A stretch of DNA of 64,000 nucleotides from Gyrodactylus bullatarudis (GCA_012064415.1 SSNU01000247.1:152169-216168), one strand, 5' to 3'. Counted from the stretch's first letter, positions 34,587 to 44,596 are shown. Numbers and translations are program-made. Notes: generated by a model from the sequence alone, not told the origin.

Positions 34587-37028
34587 TCACATCAACTCTT
34601 CCAGAGCTTTCTCTACAGCAGCATGAATCAAGGCAACAGCTGGTCTGATTTCATCGAAAGAATTGTGAATGCCAAAACTCAAACGGATAGCTGATGCTGC
34701 TAGTTGATCGGAGTAACCATGTTTGATGAGAATTTCGGATCCATCTAGGTTGGGATTTTTGCCAGGTCTCTTCAACGATTGACAGGCAGCCCCACGTGAA
34801 GCCCTCACCTCGGGACAAAAGTGCAGAATCCTCTTGCCTTAAAAATGAAAATTATGTTTAAACTGGTCTTCTGGTATGAGCAATCAACATTATCTCATGA
34901 GTCAGTATTCTCTCTCGCTACTTTTCACAATTTGCAATAAAGTTGAGAGTCAAGATGATGAATATCTTGGTGTGCTGGATTATTAATAATCTCTCATACC
35001 TATCCTTCATACCTTATCTAAACTATATTTCTATGCTCATTACTCAATAGGTCATAAAATGAGTTCTAAAATAATAGTACTATATAGTCCTTGAAATGTG
35101 AGAAGGATTTCCATCGACAAGAAATGCTCTGAACATTCTTTTGTTTTCGAAAAACTCGATACCCCTTGAATCTTTGCCCAACATCCAACTGTGTTTAGTT
35201 GAATGAAAAATCCTTACAAATTAAAATTGTTACAATACAAAAATAAAATGTAATAACTAGGTCGGTCACGGAATGGCATTTTTTAGGAAAAATAACAAAA
35301 TTTTCAAAATATATAGCATTTAATAACAAATTGAAAATATTGCCAAGTAAATTATAAGAATAATTTAATCAGACAAAAGACGAATCATAAGAAAGAGATG
35401 ATAGTAGTGATCAAGAAAAATGAGATTTCTTTTATCATGTTACCATTTATCTGACAAAAAATTACTACTAGCAACATGTCAAAAGTAGAATTTTGACCGG
35501 CCCATTACAATTGAAAATCATCCCATAATGATACTGATAACTTAAAATGCCCAAATTAATTTCTTTCCACGTGAAGAGAGAAAGAGATATGATCAGTATA
35601 AATTTAAGATTTAATATAGTAATAAAATCTACAATTTTCTGCTGTAATGCCTTCCTCAACCCCACCCCTTCCATCCTCTGTTCTAAATTGCCTTTAACAG
35701 AGTTACAAAATTGTAAATCAAAAATCTTTGGCGTATAGAAATCTGTGCATGAAATGAAGGAAGGATAAATTTTTTTGGCTTATCCTTAATGAAAAACTGA
35801 ACGCCACTGAACATCAATCAACATACATCTTAATGGAACAAAAGCAAAGAGGAAGTTTTAATTTTTCTTTTAGCAATGCAATAATAATTTAAATGAATTA
35901 AAAATTAACCAACTGTTAATCCATGGCTCCCCTTCAAAGGCAATGGTTAGTGTATTGGAAACTCTCCGAGGATTCTTTTCCAGGTCTTCTCTCCATCTAC
36001 TTTCATCCCTGCACTTGTCCACACCGAAAATGATCAATTTTATTTTTGACTCGCTACTTTTGGGTAAGGGTTCCTTTTGGAAAGCGGAGCAAAGCTCTTG
36101 CTCAAATTTTTCTCGAATCTGGGTTAGCTTGCTAATGTAGCTATCAAAATTTTTTCGAATTATTTGCATTGCCAGACCAATGCCAGCTATGAGAGGAGTG
36201 TTTTGTGTGCCAGAGCGAAGATTCCTCTCTTGACTACCACCAATGAGCGTTGGTCGGGCTGGCGCTCCGCCTACTTTTAGGCAATCTCTCACGTAAAGTA
36301 CCCCAACTTTGGGAGCATAAAACTAGAGATTAGGAAATACTACAATCACTTTGTGGCCATCTATGGTTGCATAATCCACTCCAAGATAACTGACGTCTAG
36401 GTTCATTTTCGCTACACTCTGACAAGCATCAGTATGAAAAAATATCTCCGAGTCCTTCTCATCTCTGTACTGTTTGATACGGTCTGCAATCTCTCTTATA
36501 GGCTAACAAATAGTTTTGAGCAATTATCGAGATACCTGAACAATTCCTGTAACATTATTAACAGTCATTACTGAGATTAAGCGGGTCTCCTGACGTACTA
36601 ATTTCATGAGTTCATCAGGATTAATATAACCAGTATCCTGATCAACTTGACAGATGGATAAATCTAGAGAATAAACTTTATCGTGACTTACCTATGACTC
36701 CATCCTTGTGAAACCTCTCCAAAACATTGATCACACTTTCATGTTCAATACATGAGGTGATAATGTGCGGCTTAGGGAATGTTTCAATAATACTTGAGAA
36801 TACCAAATGATTACACTCAGTTCCGATAGAGGTAAAAACTAAATCAGAAGAAGAACAATTTAAAAATTCAGAAATCCTCTCCCTGGCTTCTTCTATCAAT
36901 TGATAGGCAAGCTTTCCCTCGGGATATCCTGAAGATGGATTGTGCCAGTTATCGAGCATGACTTTGTGGACCATATCTACACACTCTTTGAAAGGTTTTG
37001 TAGTGGCGTTGTTGTCAAAGTAATACAT
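34587..37028 (-). CDS. SCLY: Selenocysteine lyase / NifS-like PLP enzyme
   Basis: Pyridoxal-phosphate enzyme of the NifS/SCLY family, which releases selenium (or sulfur) from selenocysteine (or cysteine). Five exons (36692-37028, 36536-36663, 36350-36502, 35914-36322, 34587-34837) give 425 residues; human SCLY has 445. The introns are 28, 33, 27 and 1076 bp. Landmarks in order are YFDNNATTKP, NPSSGYPEG, TSIGTECNHLV, SCIEHES (His that stacks on PLP), HTDACQS (PLP-binding Asp), the PLP lysine in DGHK at the 27-nt intron edge, GGSQERNLRSGTQNTPLIAG, and the active-site Cys in ASRGAACQS. The usual NNETG is NNVTG here. The RSGTQNT and GAAC context favours SCLY over mitochondrial NFS1, and no targeting peptide is seen. 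An open frame continues upstream with TTG, so ATG at 37028 is taken as the start. Confidence 0.93.
36323..36349 (-). other. 27-nt intron in SCLY at the PLP lysine
   Basis: It begins GTGATTGTAG and ends TCTCTAG, in phase 0 between GHK and FYAPK, exactly where the family reads GHKFYGP. Length is a multiple of three; the acceptor's own TAG is the in-frame stop if it is retained. Confidence 0.9.
36503..36535 (-). other. 33-nt intron in SCLY
   Basis: GTATCTCG to TTGTTAG, phase 0, between TGIVQ and PIREIAD. Retention would meet TAA. Confidence 0.88.
36664..36691 (-). other. 28-nt intron in SCLY
   Basis: GTAAGTCACG to TTCTCTAG, phase 1, joining DGVI to DLSICQVD in frame. Confidence 0.88.
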
Positions 37029-37311
37029 GAATAATTTAGTTTGATAATATGACAATAATCACGAAAGAAAATAAATGAATAAATATAGCTATACAACTGA
37101 AAATATATTATCTAAGCCTATTCTGGACAACAACAAAGGAAAAATGTAAATAACAAATGAAAGTGCCTATTTGAATTAAAAAATAAATACAAAATCTAAA
37201 CAAACAAAATTTTCAAGCAACGTGTACAAGTTCTTGTTTTGCTGCTTTCAGACTTCAATTGATTTTATAAATTTTAAAAAATAAGTCAAAATCAGTACTA
37301 TTCTGATCAAA
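37029..37311. promoter_or_regulatory. Shared SCLY/UBX-LRR promoter region
   Basis: 283 bp separate the divergent start codons. The sequence is very AT-rich; no motif stands out. A shared promoter is inferred from the arrangement. Confidence 0.5.
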
Positions 37312-40300
37312 ATGGAAAATATAGATGCATTAGTTAAAATGGGATACACGTTAGATGAGATCAGACAAGCCCATAGTGAAGGATTCTTCACAACAAATGA
37401 AATAATTGATTTCATCACGTAAGTATTGCGTAATACTTATATTTTCTTAGTGAAAAACGGGATAAAACTCCTCGATTAAAGCTAAACACTCTACCCAAAA
37501 ATCCCCCAGTACTACCTTTCGTTCCCATAAACTTGAATGAAGACGAAAAACTAGAAGTTGAAGAGAGAAAACAAGAAGCCAAGGCTCTCTATCAAAAAAA
37601 CTTAGAAGAGAAAAAGAGAGACATGGAATATAAAAAGAGGATCCTCGATCAAATCAGGGATGATCGGTCTGTACAGCCGTCATCATTTCAGGTTTCCTCC
37701 TCCCCAAATCCCTCAAATAACCAGGATTCAAACAGGGGTAATAATTTCAGAATTCGATTCAACATGAACGATTCAACTCCCTTAGTTCACTCATTCACAA
37801 ACGAATCAAAGATTAAAGAGTTGATAGATATTCTCGATGGTCTAGTGAAAAATATGCCATCTATTTGTTCAGAGCCGAGTCTAACCCTAAAGTGTTTAAT
37901 ATTTGAAATTGCTTCATTTCCTCGGAAACAAATCAACCTAACTGAACTATTCGAGAAGCAAGGAGAGAACCTGATTCATCTAAGTTATCTGATCAATTCA
38001 ACCCTGTTCATTAGGCATAGTGAGTCACTCTTGTTAATAGCAAACTTTTTTCTCAACTCTTATTCCAAAACACTTTTTTTCAACCAATTTTATGTCAAAT
38101 TAATGAACAAAAACATTTCTAGACAGTCGATTATGCACATCAAGATCCGAAGTAAATCAAATCCCCAGTGATGTTCCAAGGGAAGAACATCAAAACGAAG
38201 CCCTCGATGAACCTGAGGATAGAGATAGTTTAGAAGAAGAACACAATGACTTATTTCCCATGCCAGTAGATGAACCAGTAAACGAGAATGACATGGACCC
38301 GGATTTCAATGATCTCGAAAATGACTTGAATGAAGGTCACGGAGAACATCCTCAATCGCCATTTTTGGGTCAAGGCCAGAGGATCTCAGATCAAGTCTTC
38401 CTCAATGATGAAGATCGTGAAAGAGACTTTCAAGAACGTCGTAAGTTATTCATTGCAATTCACAAGCTGTCCATTTTAATTTTGGTAGAAAAATGAAAAA
38501 TACCACAGACAAGCCCTAAGATGTAAGCTTTGATTGATAGAAAAATGAATCAGACAGGGCCTGAAGGTTTCTCAATAAGAAGATAAAATTTCGAACCTTC
38601 AGGTTGTCTGTAATTCTCATGGTTGAATTTTTATCAATAACTAAAAAAAATAACTTCAAAATACAGCCCTTTTCTGGTTATCCTAGTACCAAGTTATTCC
38701 CAAGATATATCAACTAATAATCTGGCTGCAATTTCCATGTTATCATTACTGCACTGTAAGCGCCAAAAAATTTTTTAATTTTAGGTCAACGATTTCTGAA
38801 TAATCTAGAACAATCGGAGAAACCCATGTTGGTAGAGGAGCATCCTATTCACGGTCTAGCCTACAATCCACTCAACCTGATAGATCTATGCTTGAATTAC
38901 ATTACCTCAATCATTTCACGAATCATTCAGGTGAGTACCAGTGCAAGAATCGGAATACCCGGAACTCAAGAGGACTCCAGTCTCATTGCAACACCGGGTG
39001 AAGTCAAAGTCTTCAATGACCTCAAGACTACGCTTTTGCCCAATTTTTTATGTCAAAAAATTATCGTCATATTAAAAGAACAGAATTTAGTCAACATAAA
39101 AACTGCTGCCCTATTCAAACAGTGAGTATTCCTTCCTCCCTCTCATAAATTTGCATAGTTTTTAGCTGAAAACTGTTTTTGATTATAATTATAGAGATTT
39201 CAATGAATAAAATAGTATTCAAGGCTTAGAAATAGCTGATTTCTTACTTAATTAACCAATCAGAGCTGTGAGTATATTGAAATTCAGTGAAAACCACCTT
39301 TAAATAAAGCTTAATAGCTTCTAGACCTAGAAACACATTGATTTAGAGGCTACATCACTGAAAATAACATAAAATTTAGCATCGTATTCACCCCCCGGAA
39401 AGCTAAACATTTCTTATATTCCAAAAAGAAGCTCCTCTACTGAAAAGTGAATGATGTGTGTTTTTTACAAAATTTCTAAAACCAAATTACATACTCAAAC
39501 CTTGTAAGATAAAAGTTCATGACCACAATACTAACTACTCGGATTTCTTGAAATATTGTTAGATTTTAGATTTCTGTTTATTGATTTTAGCTCATTAGAG
39601 GAACTTAACCTTGACAGTTATCCCCTCATGACAGGTGATTTATTCTCCCATGTTGCGAAAAACTTTTATGAATTACGCAAGCTCTCCCTGAATGGCATTG
39701 ACACAGGATCTCTCCCACCGGCCTCTCTCAACGACTTTATGCGTACGTCATCTTTCAACAAACTTACTTTTTATTAGATATGAAAAAGCTGACCCATCTT
39801 AGTCTAAGTAACCTGAGTTCCGTCAACAAAGATACACTGCCCTCGATTTTGAGTAAGTTTTAATTCAACATCTTGGTGTGTTTAACTCTTTTCTGAATCA
39901 TTCTCTTTAGAAGTGGCCAGCTTGAAATATCTCAATTTGAGTCAGACCAAACTCAATGATGAGGCCTGGTGCCAATTCAATCCGGACCATCATCTCATGT
40001 TAACTGAGCTGAATGTTTCCGGATTAAATCACAATTATTCAATAACAGACATTGGCTTCTGGCATATTCTCAGAGTAATGCCGAATTTGGTCAAATTAAA
40101 CTGCTCACGGAACAAGATCAAGGGTCAGATTGATCTCCAACCGAAATGTTTCAATTTCAATCGTTCCAGCCTAAAGTCCCTCAACCTCTCCGGGAATGAG
40201 GAACTGACCAGAATCCCCGAATGCTCTTCAATTCTTGAACATGCTTCCCTGAATCAATGTTACAACTTTTCCATATCTAGCCTTATCAACTATTGCAGGA

Positions 40301-41545
40301 GATATGGAAAGTCAATACAGAAAATTGACGGCATCTTCAACCTTTCCGATGTTAACAAGGATACTATTCTTGAATTTTTCAGTAAGTTCAATTGCATTCT
40401 CAAAGAATACGCATTACACTTTGCCTTTACACGTATAAAAGGATAATGATTATCTGGTACATTGTTTGGTGTTTAAAATTGAATAAGTTGAATAAATAAA
40501 TTGAAATTAAATCTGAGGGGATGTTATGTCTGGAGAAGGATTACTGAAACCAGTGGGACAACGGAAAATGTTCACTATACGAGAGAAGATCCAATCAGGA
40601 GAGGACAAGATGAAATTGTATACTCAATCTTTTTCTGGGGACTTTTAGGAATGTTAGAGAGAGAGGGGGCACTGCCATAGTCATGATGTTCATACAGTGT
40701 AAGTCGGAGGTTCGGGGAGTGTACAAACTTTCTTAAAAAGTATGATTCTTAGTATCCTCTGCATGAACGCAAGTGTCTAGCTTTCGGATCTAGTTGAGTC
40801 CAAGATCATTAATTTGAGTAATTAGAAGTGTGTTCAGGTCATGGCCGAGCAGTATGTTATCGCTAAGACATATTATTTTGGTCTTATTGGTGTTGAAGGA
40901 TAATCCCATTAATTAAAGTTGTAAGTTCAGAAGCTACAGATATAGAAACGAACCAATAAAAGGTTCCCAATTGATTATTATATTTAGTATTTATATGTTA
41001 ACCTGGGTCGAGTCTGAAGATACCCGGGGAAATATAATGTTTATCACTCAAATATATGCTTGTTGTTCTAACTCAAAGTCCAGAAGTGATTGTTTTTAGG
41101 CGGTATGAAATATGTCAATTACTTTTTTTAAACCTCTATCTCATTTCATCTAGGTCTTTCATTGCCTTTGGATGAGTATGACCTAAGCCATTTGAATGGG
41201 CCATGGATGAATGTTGAGACCCTCCTGAGCATTGTCGTCCACATTAACAAGGATAGTGTGAAAATTTTGAATTTACCCCAGAGAAAACTGACAGAGACCA
41301 CGGATCATGCCAGCTCCTCGGTCCTTTTGGACTGTCTATCAGGAATGAGGAATTTGGAAGAACTCAACCTAGGTGATCAATTGACCTGGCTTGATTTGGA
41401 AGAGTTAAATAATTTCCTGCGCTTCTCTCGCCTCCTCAACGTTGTCAGCATTAAAACGAGCAGTAAGTTTCTTGTCAACGCTCTGGAGAAATCCTTGAGG
41501 TCTGAATGTAAACTCAGAGTACAATTGCTTATTGATACTGATTAA
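37312..41545 (+). CDS. UBA-UBX-LRR protein: predicted p97 adaptor fused to a CUL2 substrate receptor
   Basis: Eight exons (37312-37418, 37451-38019, 38123-38440, 38785-39121, 39591-39742, 39778-39852, 39911-40381, 41154-41545), with phase matching at all seven junctions, give 806 residues. Residues 1-36 look like a UBA domain (KMGYTLDEIRQAH...NEIIDFI). A charged coiled coil ending KKRILDQIRDDR follows, as in UBXN1/SAKS1. About residues 135-225 are a UBX domain (FRIRF...EIASFPRKQINLTELFEKQ) keeping the FPR p97-contact motif. After an acidic linker, NLIDLCLNYI fits the Elongin-C BC-box and LPNFLCQKI fits the Cul2-box, like ZYG11/LRR1 receptors (ZYG11B has SLLDICLNFL). LRRs follow (LEELNLDSYPL, LKYLNLSQTKL, LKSLNLSGNEEL, LEELNLGDQLTW). 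ARM repeats are absent. Introns are 32, 103, 344, 469, 35, 58 and 772 nt. Domain calls are by eye, and two adjacent genes remain possible. Confidence 0.75.
37419..37450 (+). other. 32-nt intron in UBX-LRR gene
   Basis: GTAAGTATTG to TTCTTAG, joining DFIT to EKRDKTP in phase 2. Consensus donor. Confidence 0.88.
38533..38638. repeat. Small hairpin repeat inside UBX-LRR intron 3
   Basis: CAGACAGGGCCTGAAGGTT is mirrored by AACCTTCAGGTTGTCTG about 22 bases later, and pairing continues outward to ATTGAT/ATCAAT. It is either a mini-MITE or an RNA hairpin in the intron. It lies at the boundary between the UBX and LRR halves of the gene. Confidence 0.55.
39743..39777 (+). other. 35-nt intron in UBX-LRR gene
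   Basis: GTACGTCATC to TTATTAG, phase 1, between NDFM and HMKKLTHLSLS within the LRR region. Frame is kept only when it is removed. Confidence 0.82.
40790..40915 (-). pseudogene. Reverse-transcriptase fossil in UBX-LRR intron 7
   Basis: The minus-strand frame gives GLSFNTNKTKIICLSD, then ITQINDLGLN, then a stop. This is the NxxKTK ... I(K/N)DLG block of LINE reverse transcriptases, the same block seen at 22.44-22.57 kb. Only about 40 residues survive. It is antisense to the host gene and helps explain the intron's 772-bp length. Confidence 0.55.
41009..41050. repeat. 40-nt dispersed repeat, copy 2
   Basis: The partner of 11950-11990, here containing GAGTCTGAAGA, CCCGGGGAAATATAA and GTTTATCACT, in the last intron of the UBX-LRR gene. 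Confidence 0.5.
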
Positions 41546-41614
41546 TGTGAAAAATACCAGATTTTATTTTTTTTCTGTAAATTTAACTGATAAAAATATC
41601 CTATCCTTTTTAAA

Positions 41615-41620
41615 AATAAA
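41615..41620 (+). terminator. UBX-LRR poly(A) signal
   Basis: AATAAA, repeated in a short AATA run, 70 bp beyond the stop codon at 41545. Confidence 0.75.
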
Positions 41621-41979
41621 TAAATAAAACCTAAAAATTATTTTTTTGATTAGTACTCAACAGAATTCTACGAATATCATGATCATTTTGAATTAAATCA
41701 TCAACTAACACTACTTTTAAAGTTGATCACTCTATTGATTCTATTTTTACTTAATGAACAATTATCAGGTAATTGAGAACAAGTTTTCATAGTAGAGTAG
41801 ATAAAATTAACACTATTCACACATTGAGACCTGTGTGAAAATGTTCACTCCTCTCTGTGCCTTTTTTAAATTGAAATAAATAAGGGGGAGGATTACTAAT
41901 ATTTAGGAAAAATTGGTCTGAATCAGCCTAGAATGATTCAAGCAAGTTGAACTAAACTGCACCCGTTTATTAGAAATCT
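41621..41979. other. Gap between converging genes
   Basis: Between the 3' ends of the UBX-LRR gene (+) and ARPC5 (-). AT-rich 3' flank, no gene seen. Confidence 0.6.
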
Positions 41980-41985
41980 TTATTA
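41980..41985 (-). terminator. ARPC5 poly(A) signal
   Basis: AATAAA on the minus strand, 68 bp beyond the ARPC5 stop codon; a second copy lies at 41967-41972. Confidence 0.7.
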
Positions 41986-42052
41986 ATATAAATATGTTTT
42001 AAATAAAAATTAAATAATTCATAATTCCTTGAGCACAGTGAGTTAGTAAGGG

Positions 42053-42528
42053 TTAAACACGTCGTTTCTCTGTGAGAGTCCTTATAATAGATCCATACTT
42101 GCCTATAGAAAATACCTTTTCGTACCAATTGAAGAGGCAGTTTGAACTGCACTCCTTGGGAAATTCAAAGCATCTGTAAATGTACTGCATAAGTAGGTCG
42201 ATCTCATCTTCGTTGAGGTTTTCAAGTGCAGAATCGATTTGGCTAGTCTTGGAAGCGTTGAAAGTTTTTATGAGGGATCTCAAAGCAGCCTGCTTTAATT
42301 CAGCGTCCTTTGAATTTATAGGAGAGTTTGTAAGAATATATTTTATAGCCTCGTTAATTTGACCTCTAAAAATGTTGAAATTTCGTTAAATTACTTTGTG
42401 ATAAGACTGGAAACTTCATTCTCTGAAAAGTTACAAACTAGCTCTTCAACGTCCTCACTAAAGTTTTTCTGTCCAATTAAATCGACATTTATCTTCCTGA
42501 ATTTATGATCTGTAGTATTTTTAGCCAT
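42053..42528 (-). CDS. ARPC5: Arp2/3 complex subunit 5 (p16-Arc)
   Basis: Smallest subunit of the seven-part Arp2/3 complex, which nucleates branched actin filaments in the cytoplasm. Two exons, 42395-42528 and 42053-42365, are separated by a 29-nt intron and give 148 residues (human ARPC5 has 151). The N-terminus keeps FRKINVD (family FRKVDVDEY). The helical body shows GQINEAIKYILTNSPINSKD (family [20 protein letters not shown]), IDLLMQYIYRCFEFP (family VDLLMKYIYKGFE) and the C-terminal GSIIRTLTEKRRV (family GSIVRVLTARKTV). The acidic stretch after the N-terminus is shorter than in vertebrates. It is last of four head-to-tail minus-strand genes, 267 bp after SYS1. Confidence 0.95.
42366..42394 (-). 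other. 29-nt intron in ARPC5
   Basis: GTAATTTAAC to TTTTTAG, phase 2, joining SSLIT-K to GQINEA. Read-through stops at once with TAA, and the spliced frame restores the family sequence. Confidence 0.9.
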
Positions 42529-42795
42529 TAGGTTTAGAGGAAATTGCAAAACTTTTCAAATACCCTCTTGGACAAAACAAAAACTAACCCAATCGGTTGT
42601 TGTTTGAATTCACCCAACGAAATAAAAATTTGAATTCAAAATCCGCGATCTAGCCAAATGGTCATCGTGATGATGTAAGTTCCTTCTTCTCAAACCTGAT
42701 GGTACTTCTTGTATAAGAATGAAAAGTAAAATGATCACTAGCATCATTGATATATTTTCACAAAATGGTTAATAAATTTTTTCCTCTCTGAAAGA

Positions 42796-43320
42796 TTAAG
42801 CAACAAACGCGGATTCTAAAGGAATATCCTTAATCTCTGTTCTCATGCAGAGATACTCTCCAAAGCCAGTTGAAATTGCAATTGAGAATAAAATTGTAAG
42901 CCACCATGCCATAGAAGATGGAAAGGCGACATTGTAAAATATACATGCAATTAAATGCCAGAAATGAATTGTCGCTGAAAAATCCAAACACTGCTTGGAT
43001 CTCATTACCTAAAATTGGATTAAAATTATGCTTAAACCTCTTTCCTCATCTGATAAATTTGAACTTACTATCTTCCAGAGAGAAAGCGAAACGAAAAGTG
43101 ACGTTATTAAAAATGCCATTATGGTACACATACCAGAGGTATCTTTAACACGGAGTTCTGTATCATTGAAAACAAGTTGGAAGGAAAATGTTCTCCCTGC
43201 AAACTTGCCGAGGATTGAACAGAGAATAATTAAAATCGTATAATAGAATGCCTGTAGACTAATCATTTGAAATAGAATCAATTTTGGATTCCAAACTGTG
43301 ACACGAAATTTCGATACCAT
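42796..43320 (-). CDS. SYS1: SYS1 Golgi membrane protein
   Basis: Four-pass Golgi membrane protein that recruits the Arf-like GTPase ARFRP1 (Arl3 in yeast) to the trans-Golgi. Exons 43069-43320 and 42796-43008 with a 60-bp intron give 154 residues; human SYS1 has 156. Start to end it follows the family: FRVTVWNPKLILFQ (human FRSYVWDPLLILSQ), QAFYYTILIIL, a lumenal loop, MCTIMAFLITSLFVSLSL, then SKQCLDFSATIHFWHL (human GKQCLDFTVTVHFFHL), AWWLTILFSIAIS and GEYLCMRTEIKDIPL. The start at 43320 matches the family N-terminus. An in-frame ATG 39 bases upstream exists, but an acceptor-like CTCTCAG separates it from the start. Confidence 0.95.
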
Positions 43321-43327
43321 CCAAATT

Positions 43328-43342
43328 CTGAGAGTAAAAAAT
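43328..43342 (-). promoter_or_regulatory. Acceptor-like site before SYS1
   Basis: On the minus strand TTTTTTACTCTCAG ends seven bases before the SYS1 ATG. It is a candidate spliced-leader acceptor or the end of a 5'-UTR intron. Confidence 0.4.
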
Positions 43343-43672
43343 GTATTAAAAAATTTCATTCAAAGTTATTCAATCAATCAGACATTCATCACTTCTCCAG
43401 GCATAAGCAGTGCACAACAACAAAATATAGATTAAAATCCTTCCTCTGTGAGTTAACTTTTTATTATACTGTTTATTTTTTTATTTTTATGAGTGGAGAT
43501 GATACATTTTGTAAATTTTCTTTTTGTTCCATGAAAGCTGGTTAGAACTTCCTCAATCCGAGCATGCTTGATGTCTAAATAGGGAAAATTATTTTATTCA
43601 AAGAATTCAATCTCTTGACAGATGTTGTTGCTCACTGTTTTTGTGAAGACTCCAACTGTCTCCTTCATCATG

Positions 43673-43678
43673 TTTATT
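43673..43678 (-). terminator. COQ9 poly(A) signal
   Basis: AATAAA on the minus strand, about 40 bp beyond the COQ9 stop codon. Confidence 0.7.
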
Positions 43679-43716
43679 GTGGATTTTAACTAGAATGTTA
43701 TTTTAAAATGTTATTA

Positions 43717-44596
43717 TTATTGAATTACGTCATTTTCCTTTAATTTTCTCAAGTCCTTTAGTCTGTTATTGAGGAAGATCCATGTTTTTTCATAATCTGT
43801 CGAATTGTCCTGGATTAAATGCAATTCGGAGAGGTTGTAGACATAGGCCACAGCCATTCTCTTTGCGTACCATTTCATCTGGAATATAAAAATGATAAAT
43901 CTCATTTTTTCTCACGTCAGATGACTTGTCCCCGGCCGCTGCCCAAATGTCATCCACAAGTTCTGCAAAAAGATGGAGTGATCTAGGTGCATACATTGGA
44001 TTAGCCATCATAGCCATGGCCTGGGGCCATTTATCAATCACAGGGATTATCATCTCTAATCGGTTCTTCAACACGGAGTAGAGGAATCTATCAAGAATTT
44101 CCGTATCCTTAATTTCATTTGGGATTTCTGGCCAACCCTTGGGAACACCCAAGGGTAAATCTTTTATGAGGTCCTGAGAGCTGGCATCAGGACTACTACT
44201 AATCATGGTGGTGTTATTATTAACAGCTTTTGGTGGTTCATTGGCTGACCTCCAACTCTGCATGTAGTCAACAGATTTTGTATTTCGCGAGGAATAAAAG
44301 AACAGAATCATGTCAATCGTGTCCTTTTTAATGATGAGTGAATGATAACTCTCTGGCATGCCCAACTCCTTGCAGCCTAGTTCAAGACTCTCCCTGGTCC
44401 AGCCATATTGGGATATCTAGAACAGAATTAAATTATCACTTACAAATGGAATCGAAGCATCCATAATTTCTGTCTTTAGTTGTAGATCTGACTTTGGCAG
44501 TTCAGACTTTAGACTGGCTGTTGATTGATATCTCTGACTTGCCCTCAGTATCGAGTTGGTCAACTTGAAACCATTGCGAAAAGTGAGTATTGTCAT
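43717..44596 (-). CDS. COQ9: Ubiquinone biosynthesis protein COQ9
   Basis: Mitochondrial lipid-binding protein that presents ubiquinone precursors to COQ7 in coenzyme Q synthesis. Three exons (44444-44596, 43916-44416, 43717-43878) with introns of 27 and 37 nt give 271 residues (human 318). The N-terminus, MTILTFRNGFKLTNSILRAS, is basic, hydroxyl-rich and free of acids: a typical mitochondrial presequence. Then come LKTEIMDASIPFISQYGWTR (human ILTAALEFVPAHGWTA), LKNRLEMIIPVIDKWPQAMA, LHLFAELVDDIWAAAGDKSSD and MKWYAKRMAVAYVYNLSELH. The TetR-like fold and the lipid-binding C-terminal helices should therefore be complete. Only 91 bp separate it from the end of GLMN, and a splice acceptor touches its ATG. 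Confidence 0.94.
43879..43915 (-). other. 37-nt intron in COQ9
   Basis: GTGAGAAAAA to TATATTCCAG, phase 0, between GDKSSD and MKWYAKR, where the family reads through GDQSTD...WYTRR. Confidence 0.9.
44417..44443 (-). other. 27-nt intron in COQ9
   Basis: GTAAGTGATA to TGTTCTAG, phase 0, joining DASIPF to ISQYGW. As in SCLY, the acceptor TAG is itself an in-frame stop when the intron is retained. Confidence 0.9.

Noticed and set aside
37029..37055. SCLY frame extended nine codons upstream
   Set aside because: The extension begins at TTG. ATG at 37028 gives MYYFDNNATT, the usual start of NifS-like enzymes.
38932..38982. Strong donor-like CAGGTGAGT inside exon 4 of the UBX-LRR gene
   Set aside because: Candidate acceptors downstream either shift the frame or hit a stop, and the unspliced frame continues into the Cul2-box-like sequence. 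It was left as exon, though minor use cannot be excluded.
41473..41545. GTAAGTTTC donor-like site near the end of the UBX-LRR coding region
   Set aside because: The frame reads on to a sensible C-terminus with a poly(A) signal 70 bp later, and no further exon is seen before ARPC5.
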